Assembly: GCA_013398175.1 (NCBI GenBank)
Contig: VZRZ01004630.1
Location: 898,935-962,934, forward strand
Length of the DNA: 64,000 bases
Direction: 5' to 3'
Source: Climacteris rufus
Lineage: Eukaryota > Chordata > Aves > Passeriformes > Climacteridae
Part shown: piece after piece, positions 49,185-62,974 of the stretch
How the letters are laid out: each line of letters opens with the position of its first letter
How positions within the stretch are numbered: the stretch's first letter is position 1
Notes under the pieces: model-generated
Database searches by the model: none
The model's input: only the letters and a program-made list of their open reading frames with translations
What the model was told of the DNA's origin: nothing
Program-made: the position numbers and the translations under genes

Positions 49185-49252
49185 ACAGCCAAACGCAGGG
49201 GCACATCCCATACCGAACACAGCCAAAGGCAGGGGCACATCACATACTTAAT
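49185..49252 (+). repeat. 34-bp tandem duplication, two copies
   Basis: Copy 1 (49185-49218) and copy 2 (49219-49252) both start ACAGCCAAA and share GCAGGGGCACATC. They differ at a few positions mainly toward the 3' end. This is a simple two-copy local duplication. Confidence 0.85.
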
Positions 49253-52200
49253 GCATTTTTATGGCTACACAGGCAACCCATTAATGAAAGCCATGGCAAT
49301 GAGAAGGCTGCCCAGAGCCCCAGTGCCCAGCTGCCTGCAGGCAGCTCCCATTGTCTCCCCTGACTCCCTGAAAGCTCCCATCGCCTCCCAGGAAGCACAG
49401 CTCTGGCACCTCAGCCAGCCCCATTTGGCACAAGGACCGTATATTTATGCTGCCATTTAAATGATTTATAAGAACACACACCTTATTAGTTCAAGAAAGA
49501 ATGAAAGATTTCTGTGCGCTGTGGTCTATTAAGTAATAGTAATGGATCTCAATTACTTGAAAGACCTCTAATTAATTTCGATATTGGCAATGCCTGAGTT
49601 AAGAGGTCAGTCAAGAGATTAACTCCTGTTCCCTCATTGTTGTTCAGCCTGTCAGTACCAATTTCTATGAACCAGGCAATGCTGCAGGAATCAAACACCT
49701 AAAGAGAAAGAAAAACAACCCTAAAATAGCTATTTTCATTACCACCTCCTCCTTCCCTCACTAGTTGACAAGAGATACTGTAATGCAGAAGACTAATGGA
49801 GGGGAAAAAAACCTGTTTTGCGGTCTAAAAGATACCTTCCTCACTCTGGCATAATCCTCCTGATCTATTTAAATTGCTTCCCTCCTTAACCTCCCTCTCT
49901 ATTTTGGCAGCTCTTTCATTTTGAATTTCCTTCCGAACTGTTCTCCTTCTCTGCTGCTGACTGAAGAGTTCTAAGTCATACTCATGAATTAGATATTTCC
50001 GGATATTCCTGTACCTAAATCCCAATTTTTCCTCTAGTTTGCTGAAAAATATAATCTGTTGTCAGCTGCCAAGCTTGCACTACAGGGCAAGCTGCATGCT
50101 GAACCTCTTTGTATGTGCTATCTATTACAGAAGCATACATCAACCCAGGGATGGCAAGTGAAGCAGTTTCAAATGGCACATTTTCATTCTACATTACTGA
50201 AGTACTTATATCCTGCTTCTAAGTGTATATTACCCTATGTACACACACTCTATATTACACACTTAGAGTGTAAGCACCAGGACTATAATTTTTAAACAGC
50301 GGTTGAAATCCTCAGTCACCAAAGGTTTAGGCAGCATACTGCCTTTCATTTCTCATATCACTATGTAACACATATTTCATATCACTAACTCTGTTTGACT
50401 TAAATGCTTTCAATTTAAAAAATTGTTTTCTTATGAGTTCAATAGTTACATCTCAGACATCTCCTGCATCATCTAAATTGAAGAGTGAAATCTTATCAAG
50501 AGCCAGGAAATCTCTCTAGATGCACAGTGTAATAATGAGAGTTTAAAACTGCTCAGCTAATAGAAAAAGACAGACAAAGAAAAAGGCTGAGAGTTACATT
50601 AAACTCAGACTTCCCCATTCCTAATTGAACCTCTGACCACAGTGAAATTCTGATACCTGTTGTCACAAAATGTTCCTTAAAGGATTACTCCAGAATGTGG
50701 AAAAATAAATAGCTAAAATTTCTAAACTAAGGCTGCCATTACCAGGTTTCTGAGTCTGTGCTGACCTTGTGAAATGCTGACTAGCAACCCCATGGCGTCT
50801 TACAGATCATTTGGTTAGAATAGTCTTTAATTTTGCACACGCCTCTTAAGATGAGCTTGGCCTAGGCCATAGATTGAAGCTTGTAGACAGTCTCAAGGAC
50901 ACAGGCCTTGCTTGGCAAAAAGCACAGGCACACTTTGTTCAGTAGTCCAGGAGATGAAGCAACTTGGTTTTCCATATCCCAGCTGCTGTGTTAAGATCTC
51001 CAATTTCTCTGTCAGTCAGCTTAGCCTCACCTCCTACATCTTTGCTTCACAAAAGCAATGCACTGAAAACAAATGACCAGAAACAGTGAGCCACTTAATC
51101 TCTTGACTGGTGCATGTGAACAAGACAATGCTGGGCACTTCCATCAGGATTCTGCACCAGACCCTGTGAACCAGACTTCATTGCAGTGAAGTAAAGACAG
51201 ATGCTGGAGAGAATCACAGTCTTACACAGGTACCAGCCCATCAAATTCCCACAACACAACAAAAGTGCTTCTCAGACTAGTGGGATATGGGCAAAAGGGC
51301 ACAGAACAGTGGTAAAGTGATTTGTGGTTTGAGTTTGTTTATTTACTTTTAAACATTTTAATATTTGTTTTTAAGAACAGCTTTATTACAAGGCCTATTT
51401 TTATGCTGCTTTACAAGTGATATTGCTTGCTGGCTTAAAATGTTTGCTTTGTTGTATTCCAAAGCTTTGTATATAAAGGAGAAGGAAAAAAGGATACCTT
51501 TATCTTTCTTTTGGCCAAGTTTGGAGGTTGGGTCTTTTTTTAAGTCAGTATGGTATAGTACAGTGCAGAGCTTGAGTGTGAAGAGAGAATTTAAGAAAAA
51601 CAACCTCTGAAAACTTTTTCTAAGTCAGAGTTAAGAACCAGAAAAGTCCACTCTGTCGTTGTTCTTAATGGGGTGGCTGGTGAGTCAGCGTATTAGAAGT
51701 CCTTCTAGGTTACAGCAGGCTGTCTACTTTTATGTTTTGATCTTACTTTGATTCATCTTCTTCAGATATAAATGTTGCAAACTTGAAAGTCAGCCTGAGG
51801 TCAGGCTCTGATGACAGCTGTATATAAGTTGTGGAAGAATAACTGAGTCATGTGTTACAATGCTGTGAGACATAAGCTGAGGGTTTTGATGGTCATGCTC
51901 CTGCTCCTTGTGCCTCCTTGAAGGTTAAAAAGAGGGCAAGACCCTGCAGAACAGAAGTCACAGCTCCAAACTGAGAGCTGATAAAAGCAGAGTGTGGAAT
52001 GCAGAATAAAAGTCTGTTACCCCTACTAGAAAGCTCAATAAGGATTTGTAACTCAAGGAATGAGAAACACTGTTTTTGGAATGACTAAATCTAATAAACT
52101 TCAACAGAAGGAAAGACAAACTGAACAGTCATTTCTTGCCCTGCAAATATTAGAAAGGAAATCATATCCATTCATTTGGAAGCAACTACTACTGTAAAGG

Positions 52201-55200
52201 AGCTGGGGTTTTGCCTGGTTTTTGTTGTTTTTTTTTTTTTGAAAATCCAAGTCACACTAATCAACCCCAGCTATGATACAGAAAAAAAAAAAAAAGTATG
52301 AAATTATTTCCATATGGTTCTCTCTGTAAACAGCAATATTCTCAAAACAAATTTCATAGAAAGAATTCCAGAGAGTAAGCAAAATATTCTGAAATTAGTT
52401 TTTACAAAGCAGTTTTAAGAATGATTTAAAACATATGGGAGCATTGGTCTTATGGTTAAACAAGATTCTTGAATCTGAGATTCAATTTTATGCCTGACAT
52501 GAATCTTGGTAGGTTTTCAAATAGTTTTATTTTGCCTACTTCACCATTTCTGACTCTGAGTTACAGACTCTTAGAATACTTTTTTTTCTTCAAGACTAAC
52601 CATGGCTGGAGCAGACAATGTAAAATTCCCAGTTCTCAAATGTCTGAGGAAGCGGAAAGTTTAAAACAAAGCTTTAGTGGCCTAAAGGGTACATTTATAC
52701 TTTAGCTGTTACATAAAGTACTGTCAGAAACTGGTTATCATTCTTATTTGTTCAGACAAAATTTGTAGCTGACATTAAACTACAATTCATATATATAAGC
52801 TTGCATGACACCAGCAGTATTTAAAGGTGTGCTTAATACCCAGTCACATATCTACATATCTACAAGTCCTCCCTGATAAGACTTCCAGAATTTTGCGTGT
52901 ATGTTCTGCAGCCAGAGGTCGATTATTCAATGACCTTCAGTCATAGGGCTCAGGTACAGAAACCTTTGAGGTTTGAGTTCTTCCTGCTTTGGGATTTAAA
53001 CTCCTTTGAGTTTATAAACAACTAAGGTAGCCAACAGTTTTATGCAATATTTATATTATCTTAATTCATTAGAAGTACTATTGCTCTAAAGTCTTCCTTT
53101 TTCCCTGTGCTCAAAGTCTGACAGCAGACAGGTTTGCCTCTCTCACACTTGTTTGCACTGTTCAGAAGACTACTATGAAAAGCAGAACATCTCAAAGCAG
53201 GTGCTGTGGACCAAGGGGACACAGATCCCCTGGACCAGCGAGCTGGCTCTGCTTTTTGTCTCTGGCTGCTGCCTGTGAGACAAAGGATCAGAGACTCTTT
53301 CATACTGCTATTCCAGGTAGGTCACTGCTGTAACTGCTGTAGGGGAAATGTTGTAATCTCTTGTGGGAGAGGATATAAATAATCTTGAATGGCTTGTGAA
53401 GTATCTGGGAGACAATTTGTCTATTAAGACATGAGCTAGGCTGTGAGCCACACGTAAGCAGATCTTGTTTGGTTGCTTATGAACCGTTAAGGATCTTTCT
53501 TGCTCTTATGGGCGATGCCATCACTAAGAATAGACCATGTTCCCTTCTTTTATATCAGACTGTATAACAGTTAATCTGCTTATGCCAAAGGGCAGACACT
53601 TCACCGCACTGGGCAACTTGCCCCAGCTCGAATTCAAAAGCTCAAGATCTAAATACAGCCTGAGGCCTATTTGTGGTGATGTTTAAGGTTTAACACACTT
53701 CAAAAGCTTGCCTTCTTCTGTTTGTCTTCTTATACACATACAGCCTTCAAGTTTGTGTTCAAGTGGCCTGTATCTGATTTAGAGTTTACTGGTGTAACTA
53801 TGCCACTTTTAGGATGAACCAAGACTATCTGAGAATTACACTGGTTTGATGCCATTACTTTTGGCATCAGGGAAGACCAGAGATGCCTTCAACAAGTGCA
53901 AAGAGCCTCTCAAAAACAACAGAATGCTTAAATGCTCCATACTTGTCACATCTCCAGGTATTTTCGAGCAGATACAGGAAGTACAGGCAGTAAGAAAGGC
54001 AAGAGAAGAGCCTAGGAAGGGTCCAGGAGAAGTGCAGCAGCCAAGGAGGCACTGAAATAATCAGCAGATTGCCACAGAATGCATTAACTCAGGACCACAG
54101 GAAAAGGATGACCAGGTGACAAAGACACAACAAAGTTCTTACACAGTCATTGCTCTGAAAGGAAGTTAAAAGTCAGAGTGAATACAGAAGGACTCAAAAA
54201 TAGGTTGAAACTCCTTGGGCAGATTTTGCAGAGTCACAAGTCTATCCCCCAACACCTGCACCAGACACTAGGCCAGCATGCACAGCTTCTCTTCCCCCTT
54301 TTTTCCCCCGGCCAAATGAGCAAAGTTAAGCAGCCTTTTCTCCTACCACTGTATTAAGAAACATAGTAGACAGAAATGAAAACCAGCCACAGCTGCAAAA
54401 TTCCCTCCTTAGTCATAGGTATGAGAAAATGCTTCACTGTAGACAGGAAAAGTGAACACCCTTCTCCTCCCTTTCACCTCCTCCTGGGAGACTGGGTTCA
54501 GTTAATGGAAATATCAAGGGAGTGTCTTCTTAGAATTTAAGTGGCATGTTCTTACATGAAATTGGGGAAAAAGCAGATTGCACAAATTTTCTCACTGCTT
54601 GTATTATTTGAACTTTTGTTTTCAACGTGCATGCACTCCATAGCTCAGAGGAGATGTGCAGTATATCCAGTACCCTGAAGCCCTAATTATCAATACTGTA
54701 TGCTCCCAGCATCTCTGTATTTGTACATAAAATCAAATTCGTAACATCCACTGGGTCAAATTCTTCCCTTGCTCACACTGGTACAACTGTTCCTGTCTTA
54801 AAAGTAGCTGGGATCCGTGTTCAATTTGCTCTGCCTTAGTGTAAAATTTTATGTCATCCTTAAGCACACATTTTATTATTAGGTCTCTTATTTCCATCTG
54901 CTCATACTGACTCACACAAAAAGTCTCTCTGCAGGGCATTCTATAAACAAACTAATGAGATGAATGCAAATTACAACAGCCATACTTTCTACCACAGAAA
55001 TCTCAATGCAGAGGCCTCTATGTGCAGAAGAGATATGTGGAGTTATGTTTCCAAATCAGAACTACAGATTTTGTTCATTTATATAAAATATTCACATTTC
55101 TTCCAAGATATGCACAATTTAAAAATTGCCTGTTGCTTTGATTATATTCACATACAGATTTTTTTAATTAAAAACTTAGTGACCAGTGGTAGACCTTTAA

Positions 55201-58200
55201 TGGTATTAAGTGGCTTTCTTCACAGCATCTCCTTGGGCTCACCTCTGACTGCATTCTTGAGCCAGGTATGCGCCACTGGCCATTGCTGACTTGCAGTACC
55301 CAACCATATGACAGCACATGCCACTTACAGAGCTGAGCACTGTCTAGTGAACTCTGAGTCTCTTGGAGCAAGGCCTATGACTGCCCTTGGTTTTGCATCA
55401 TGTTGAATTCTCCTGAATGCTCCATTGCAAGGACTGCAAAGCAACAGTCCATAGCTTGTCAGAGAAGAAGTTCCAAAAATCACTGGACTTTCACCAGAGG
55501 TAAAAAGCTGCAGCAGGGAAGGTGATATTTGGTGCAGTATGTCTCATTTGTTCTTCAACTGTGACATCCACTTATTGCCACTCATGCAGAGAAGCAGATA
55601 CTGATGCTAATGAGATGCCCTCAGCAATCTGCAATTCCCTTTCTTCAGCAGAACAGTAACTTTTGACCTAAATGTTCCCTTTTTTTGGCAGAATGTTGAA
55701 AGAAGCAGCAAATAGAGGAATTTTCACCTTTTTTGTCTTATAAATCTGAGCAGCATAATAAAGCAAGTAGTGAACAGGCAACTAATTAAATTCTTCCTTC
55801 AAGAACTACAGCAACAGCACAATCTTTTTAGGAGCCACATTCTTTTAATCTGGCTACTTAACTTTCTGATTCTTTCTCCCTTCTTTCTTCTACTTGCAAT
55901 ATACAGCTGATGAAATACTGGAATTAATTATCTCCACAGCAATATTCATCAAAGCATACCTGCTTCTATGGAAGCCAGAGAAGAAAAATTACTAGGCAAA
56001 TCTAAAGAAAAAGTGCACCCATTGGATTCTTACAAGCAGGCAAAATGTTCACAGGATAAAATAAATAAAACGGGAACATTTCCTTCAAAATGTATTTTCT
56101 CCCAGCTGATGTCTCTGAGTGGTGCTAGTATTACCTATCTTGATGATGAACATATTTTCAAGAGCATTTTTCTGCTAACAAATAGACGTTCTGAGAGGTA
56201 ACCATATGTTTAAGTGCTCCACAGAGCCATGGACTGAAAGACGAAAGGTTCTTATGGAAAGTGTGCCAAAACAAAATCCTGGCCCAGAGAAGTCAATAAG
56301 AATTTTGCTTTTGATTTTAATGAAGCCAGAATTTCACTCAAGAGAACTACAGAAGGGTCAACCTATTCAGAGGAAAAAAAGTATCCAGATGTCTCACAGC
56401 ATTATGGACTCTAAATCTGAAATTGCTGTAGCACTGTGAAACCTTTTCTTACTAGCTTTACTGCATGAAATAGAATGCCTTATTTTTAACTACACTTTTT
56501 TTTCCCCAGTAAAACTAATATAAAATTATCTTTTGGAGAAGAAATGCAGGTCTACTGTATTGTGAGACTTCTAAATTCCTGTTGCTTAATTCTTCATCAG
56601 AGAGTTAGATTTATCTTTTTTTTTTTTTAAATATATTGACATTTTCATTTACTTCTACTTTATGGATTTACATCAAGTAAAAAGATAACACTGAAACTAT
56701 GGACTGATAATAAGGGTAGTATTTTGGTTTTGTTGTTTTTATTTTTTTCGTAAATGGAAAGGTGATAGAAAATTCACTAGCACTCATGGTGTGCATGTCT
56801 GCAAGGCTAGTCAGAGACATGAATGGCCATTTTCACTCGGCTGTCTTAACCACTGTCTTAGGAGACAGACACTTGCCTTTGGTTAAGACCAAGTTATATA
56901 CTCATTTCAGAAGTCAGGGGAATTTTAATCACCATCTTATTATAATTTAATTACATTCAGTCTCTTTTTGTCCTCAGAATCCCTTCCAGACACTGCTTTT
57001 CTGTTGTGTTCAGACAGTATCCTGTTGGGATGCTGACATTCTGCCACGTCTTTGTTTAGAAGTATATATAAGGAGAATGTAATTCCTGTCAAGGCTCTCA
57101 GTAGTTGTGAAGCAAACAGAAACTGTCCTCAAAATGTTCCATCATATGCAAATTTAGACAAGGTTACAGTCAAGGAAACTTCATGTAGTCAATGGGGCTT
57201 GTGTCGCAGTAACGACACAAAAGGAAGAGATGGAGACACCTGTTACCAGGAGGAGAGAGAAGGAAGGAAGGGGGGCAAGACCCGCCTTCTTTATTTTTTA
57301 TATGAATTTAGAAATCACTATTCATTGGAGGAAATCAGTTCTTCCTCCCTCAATCACAGTGGTCAAAGGAAATGTCCATCAAAGTTCTGTGTCCAGGAGA
57401 AAGGAATGCAAATGATAAGATACAGTTACAATAACATGGCCATGTTTACAGAGAAAAGTGTGAGAAACTAGCTACAGAAGAATGACAACATCCAGAACTG
57501 CAAAAATCAGGGCAACAGGCTTGTATTTCAGTTAGTGTCTCCCAGTGTCCCCTCCTTGATTGAAATGGATACTGAAATAGAGGGCAGTGAGCTACCCACT
57601 ACTACCCAGCCTTTTCCTTGGGAAATCCAACACTGCAAGCCCAGGCTCTTTGAGTTACTCAGTCTCGAGCTGGTCTGACAGTGCAATCTGTCACTGTCAG
57701 CCTAAAAAGAGAGGCCAACAACAAACTGTGTAGTAAATAATCAACCCACAAATACTCCTACATCCTTTCCCACCGTAATTGCAAACCTTTCAGCTTGAAA
57801 TTGATCTCAGTTACATCAGCATAAATCCTGCCTAACATCACAGAACTATGCAATTCTCAGTAATTATTTTAAGGGAAACAAAACTAGACTCCAGCTCAAT
57901 GAATACTAAAAGCCAGATGAGAGTTAATATAGAAATAAAATTTAATTTTATGAGCCAAAGACCAAGTGAGCAGCAGCACTAACTGACCCTCAATGTACAC
58001 TTTCATCACAAGAAAATTACACAGTATTACTATTAACTTTTTCATTAGTATTGCAAAGAACAATTAATTTTTTTTTTATTTGGAATCAGCTAAGTACAAT
58101 TACTGTGTAATCACCAGAAATAAATGCCATCTTTGCCAACTGTTGGTTATGTAATGACCAAAGCAACACTCCCTAGATCTATTCTCATATCCAGAACACT

Positions 58201-59143
58201 AAAAGGCTGAGAGGCTCTTTGATTCCAGATCCAAAGATTTGGCTATATAATTTAATCACTTCAGTGCCCATGAAAAGTACTCCAAAGGGAAGTTCAGTTC
58301 CTCAGTACCAAAGCAACTCCAGTAAAAACCAGAAAAACATATTTTAAAAAGGCTTCAAATTTTAATTGGTCTGTCTCAGGCTTGATATAAACTTTCATCC
58401 CCTTGGTCAGCATTACCAGATCTTCCAGGGGGCAAATGTGCAAAGTTGTCAGGTGCAACTCAGCACTGAGCTTCAGCAAGTAAAATGACAGCAACACTGT
58501 TGAATTGAGCTGGTCTCAGCCCTGAGAGAGAAAATCTGAATGAAAAATCCAGACTGGAACAGCATCACCCCTCTCCCTGTAAAACAACCAGTACCTCTGA
58601 TGTTTGTTGTCTTCTTCCTCCCATCTACTCAGCAAAACAACTGTTTTTCCCAGACATGACATTTGTCCAGAAAAAGGAATTCTGAAGAAAAGCTACAAGG
58701 TTTTATCCAAGTATGAAGCATAGATCTTCCTCTTGGCAAAGCAGCTGCCTAGAAGGTATTTAAACCTGAGACTCTTTTAGGTGAATGTGGCAGCAGGGGC
58801 AATTGTTATCTTCTTCAAGGCATCCTTGCATCAAGCATTCTGCCATGAGATAGAGGCAGTTGAAACCCTGTTCCTATTTCTGGTGTGGTTTTAGAGCATG
58901 CTGCTGTGGTTTTGGGCTGTGACTTTTCCTTCCTGAGGTGGAATTTCAGTTTCAGATCAAGAACCATAAAAACTAACCATAGATGCAATCTACAAGGCTC
59001 AACCACCTATGCTTCCTTCTTTTATGCAGGGATCCCCAACCATTCTCTTGAAGGCATAATGTATTTTAAAGGCAACAGAGAGAGTGCTCGGCACAACAGG
59101 AAAAGAATCCAACCATGCAACTATGGATTCTTTCTTATATTAT
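49253..59143. other. 10 kb of unique sequence, no gene recognised
   Basis: Only homopolymer and low-complexity patches are identifiable (T run at about 52228-52240, A run at about 52283-52296, T run at about 56618-56629). About 49490-49640 is rich in TAAT/ATTA motifs and looks like a candidate conserved noncoding element. No retroelement with boundaries, RNA gene or supported exon is seen. Confidence 0.45.
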
Positions 59144-59148
59144 CAAAG

Positions 59149-60154
59149 TGTCAGAGGTTGGGGAGTTGTCTTGGAATTTTCTCCCATCAATGTCACCAGG
59201 TAACAAATAGGCAGACCATCAAGGCCATCAGCTCCTTTGTGAAAGACAAAAGAAGTAGGCTTGGGTGGGGACGGAGAGGAGGGGAGCCGAGCCGGCCGGA
59301 GGGGAAGGGACACACTCTCTCACTCTCTCTCGTCCGGGAGGAGGAAAGGAGAGGCTGCTCTCTGGGCTTTGGGGGCTGCAACCGGAGGAAGACTCAGCTG
59401 TGTCCTGTTTTCGTTCTCCGAGTGGGGGTGAGCTTTAATTTGACTTTTTTTTTCATTACCGGAAGGGAGCACATTTTCCCGGGCTGCGTTTTCCCGCAGC
59501 AGTTACTGAGAGAGCTCGGCTGCCCCTTTTGCTGTCTGCTTCCCCCTCTGCTGTATGCTGCCCTCCCCCTCCCTTGCCGCGGGAGGCTGCGGTGTTTTGC
59601 TGGAGAATTCAGCTGTCCTCGGCCGCCTATCCCTTCGCTGCCTGTGACCCCAGAGTTGATTGTAACTGTAGAAGTCCTTGCCATTCGGCAGCTGGTCAGG
59701 GAAAAGAGGGAAGAGGACTGGCTCCTGTCCTGCCGCTCTGCCGTTGCTGCCCTGAGGTGTTTGACTACTCTCTTCGCTTCTCCGGTGAGCTGCCTGAGGC
59801 TGACCTGACCCTGCATCACAGCACCACCTGCAGCCGCTCGGGAGTCACCGCAACCGCCCTGCCCAGCGGAGTTCAGCGGCGCCTCCTGCTGTTTGTTTTT
59901 CTTTCTATCGTGACTACACCAATTAGCGGGAAAGTTATTTTTATTAATTCCTAGTTCTATTTATGGTTATTATTGTTGTTATTACTTGTTCATAAATATT
60001 AGTAAAGAACTGTAATTCTTTTTCCCGTATCTTTGCCTGAGAGCCCTTGATTTCAAAATTAAATAATCCGGAGGGAAGGGAAAAAATCACGTTCTCTGTC
60101 TTAAGGGAGGGTTCAACCTCTCTTAACAGACACCTGTCTTTCAAAACCGAGACA
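59149..60154 (+). mobile_element. solo LTR of an endogenous retrovirus, 1006 bp, with perfect 5-bp target duplication
   Basis: It begins TGTCAGAGGTTGGGGAG and ends GTCTTTCAAAACCGAGACA, with TG...CA termini (TGTC at one end, GACA at the other, an inverted match). CAAAG occurs just before (59144-59148) and just after (60155-60159), fixing both ends. The inside is GC-rich with many CpGs from 59270 to 59890, then AT-rich, with a CCAAT motif near 59918, an AGTAAA variant polyadenylation signal at 60001 and ATTAAA at 60058. The text resembles an avian endogenous retroviral LTR I recognise (blocks ATTACTTGTTCATAAATATT and TTTGCCTGAGAGCCC). Orientation is inferred from the late polyadenylation signal and is less certain than the boundaries. 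The 307-codon open frame that crosses its left edge is not a gene. Confidence 0.9.
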
Positions 60155-60159
60155 CAAAG

Positions 60160-62906
60160 GTTTTGGCAAGATCCTCTTACCCCACAATATGTGTAATTTA
60201 GAGTACAGATTGCTCTATACAAGTTTCTGCTTCTCCTTCAATCTTTTGACCTTCTCATGGTAGTCTCTCTCAAATTTGGTACACAAAAGTATAAGCATCC
60301 AAAATAAAACAAAGCCCTAATTATTGCCCTAATTTTTACATGAGGGTAGAAATTAGTTTACAGTTTATTGCAACGAGCTCCTGTGTGGTTTGTGTAACAA
60401 ACGAGGTCCCTTCAATTAGGTGATCATTGCCAGCAGTGGCTTAATTGCCAGTCATAATTTATTTTTGTTCCAAACACATCACTTGCATTTCTTTATCCAC
60501 AGAGCTTGAGTTGTGCTTTCAAGGTTCGGGGAAAATAAGTGTTTGCTACATGTGATAGGTACACTGAGAAGTAAGGCCTAGATTTTTTTTTTTTCTGAAT
60601 AGTTAGGTGTCTGGCTCCCATTCAAATAGATGGAAACCTTTAGAAACCTGTCCCCAAATGACCTGGGACTTGTAGTCTGTGTCTCTCTACTGCCTAGGGG
60701 CACACACTTACCAGTTTATACACCGACTACTATAAGAAGCCACAAAACCAGCACAGAACTGAGTCATCACTAAGGCAAGAGCAGTTTTGTCAAACTAAAT
60801 TAATGGTCTGATGCAAAAGAAATGCTACAGCCACTAATAGCACCTCTGAAAGCACTTTCTCTTCTGAATTTCATATCCATACAGATTACTGCTGTTGGAA
60901 GTGCACCACACAGTAATAAATGGCCATTATTTAACTTAGAGCATAAGGGTTGATGCAGGAGATCAAACAAGAGAATGTCATTGTAAGTGACATGATTTGC
61001 ATGCTAGGACTACCAAACATCCATCTGGGAGGAGGGCACGAGAGCCACACCAGATCTCACAATAGAACTGCCCCTATGGGATTTCTAGCACCTGTACCCT
61101 CCATTCACTGCTTCAAATGACCCACAGGTTCTGCTCAGAAGTCTTTCATAAAACTGAGCATGCCAAAATTGGCAATGCAACACTAATATTTAGAAATTTT
61201 GTATTGGCTTTTTCTTAAAACACTTGGATATTAATTAAAACAATACTAGTAGGCTTCAGACCCATGTAAATAATTTAGCAAGAATGTTGAAGGCCAAAGT
61301 GCAGCATGCAGACCTTCAGAATCCCTCAAAGAGGAAAATGATTCCTTCACAGCTGTTGGTGACAGATTCATAGAAAAAGGTAAACGCAGTGAGCTGGCAG
61401 GCGATGGGTCAGCCTACTTTAGGCAAAATTTAAAGGCTAATGCCTATTTTCTTAAAAATAAAGTGTTACTGGCCCTTGTCCTTATAAATAATTCTGAAAA
61501 TTAAAATAGCCACCAAAATCAGTCATTAAGGCTGTAAGTTTTCACAAAAGCTTGCTGACACTGCACCCCTCTCCTCAATGTCTAATCTGTGGTATTTCCA
61601 GAAACTATACCACATTTCCCATTTCCTGACTTGCAGATTTCCTGGTAAACTATACATGTCAGTGGTGGGGACAAGGAGGGGAACCATGGGGAAAAAAACC
61701 CCAGAACAAAATGGCAAAACAACTATTACTATTTCGAAAAAAAATAACCAATTTTTTAGTCTTCTCTGGATTTGTCATCTTGTTGAAATAAAGCTTTTCA
61801 AGGTGATTATCCCCCAGCTGGCAAAGGTCTGACTGCATTCAGATGTCTGAATTTTTTTCTCTGCCTTTTTGTTCTGTTCCCAGCAGTCTCATCCTGTTTC
61901 TTCACAATCAGTGGAAGATCCCACCTTAGTGGCAGATCTGTGACTTAAGATGATAATTAACCTTTGCGAAACACATCTTTACAAAAATGCCAAACAGCAG
62001 AGAGTCTTTCAAGGATAGCAGAGAACACTGTTGACTCTTCTCTCACCGGCTTCCCCAGAGTAGTACTGAGAACACTGGTGGGGGCCTGGTATGCTTATAT
62101 AAGCTATCGATCCATAGGCCCATCCAATACACCAAAAATCATTCCATTCAAAGGTGCTCATATAAACAGGGAAAATCCTAAAATAAGCAAGCCAAAGATA
62201 TTGCCAGGCTCTTCCACTCCTTCCAGAGGCTCGGTGCATCACTCAGCAGGGATGATCTTTGAACAGGGAGGATACAGTCCCACCTGACTGTCCCACAATG
62301 CTGCCCAGGCCAGTGGGAGCCACGGCTGGGGACAGCACTCACAGTGCTTTGGAACAGGAGCCGGTCTCTCCTGCCAGGCAATAGCTGATATGCAGAACAG
62401 CAGACAGCATGGATTAAGAGCTTCTGAGGATGCTGTCAGAAGAAAGGTCTGTTTATTTGATACTTTCAAATATTCTTATGAAGTGCTTATGTTTTCACCA
62501 CTATATGAAGGCGGTTTTTATCAATGAAAACCTGCAGAGGCCATAGATTAAAATAATAATACTAAAAAAACCACACTAAACCCAAAATCAACAACAACAA
62601 AAAACCCCTTCTGGCTTAACATAATTGTTCTTAGAACCTGATTAATCAATCATGATGAAAGGCACTGAACTGTGTAGCTGACAATGTTATGACAAAAAAA
62701 AGCCTGTGGGCTCAGCACTTAGCTGGTGTAAGAAGGTCACTCTCTGCCTCACTGCTTTTCTCCAATATTCTTTCTCTGATGCTTGTGCAGAGATGGTTAG
62801 ACAGTTATAGGCTTTGTACTGTGAAGATATTTTGTGTATTACTCTCTCAGCTGATGACACTTCCGACCACTTTGCTTTGCTGCAAGCCCTCTCTTTTTCT
62901 TCTCAG
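60160..62906. other. unique sequence, no gene recognised
   Basis: About 60360-60540 has clustered AATTA/TAATT motifs and a conserved-element look. A T run lies near 60583-60594. No repeat element or RNA gene is seen. Confidence 0.45.
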
Positions 62907-62974
62907 GATGATGCATGAGGTAGAAACAACAATTTTACTGACTGACTCTAGCACTGAGTTCACTGCATGGGCAG
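62907..62974 (+). other. candidate small exon, 68 bp
   Basis: A strong acceptor tract (CTCTCTTTTTCTTCTCAG, ending at 62906) and a donor GCAG followed by GTAGGA (62975) bound 68 bp with one frame open through it. The segment also contains two adjacent ATG codons at its start. There is no recognisable motif and no neighbouring exon, so this may be chance. Confidence 0.17.

Noticed and set aside
58885..59808. 307-codon plus-strand open frame, the longest in the window
   Set aside because: It begins in unique DNA and crosses the exact left boundary of a solo LTR into its GC-rich body. It has no recognisable domain, and the GC-rich composition explains the lack of stops.
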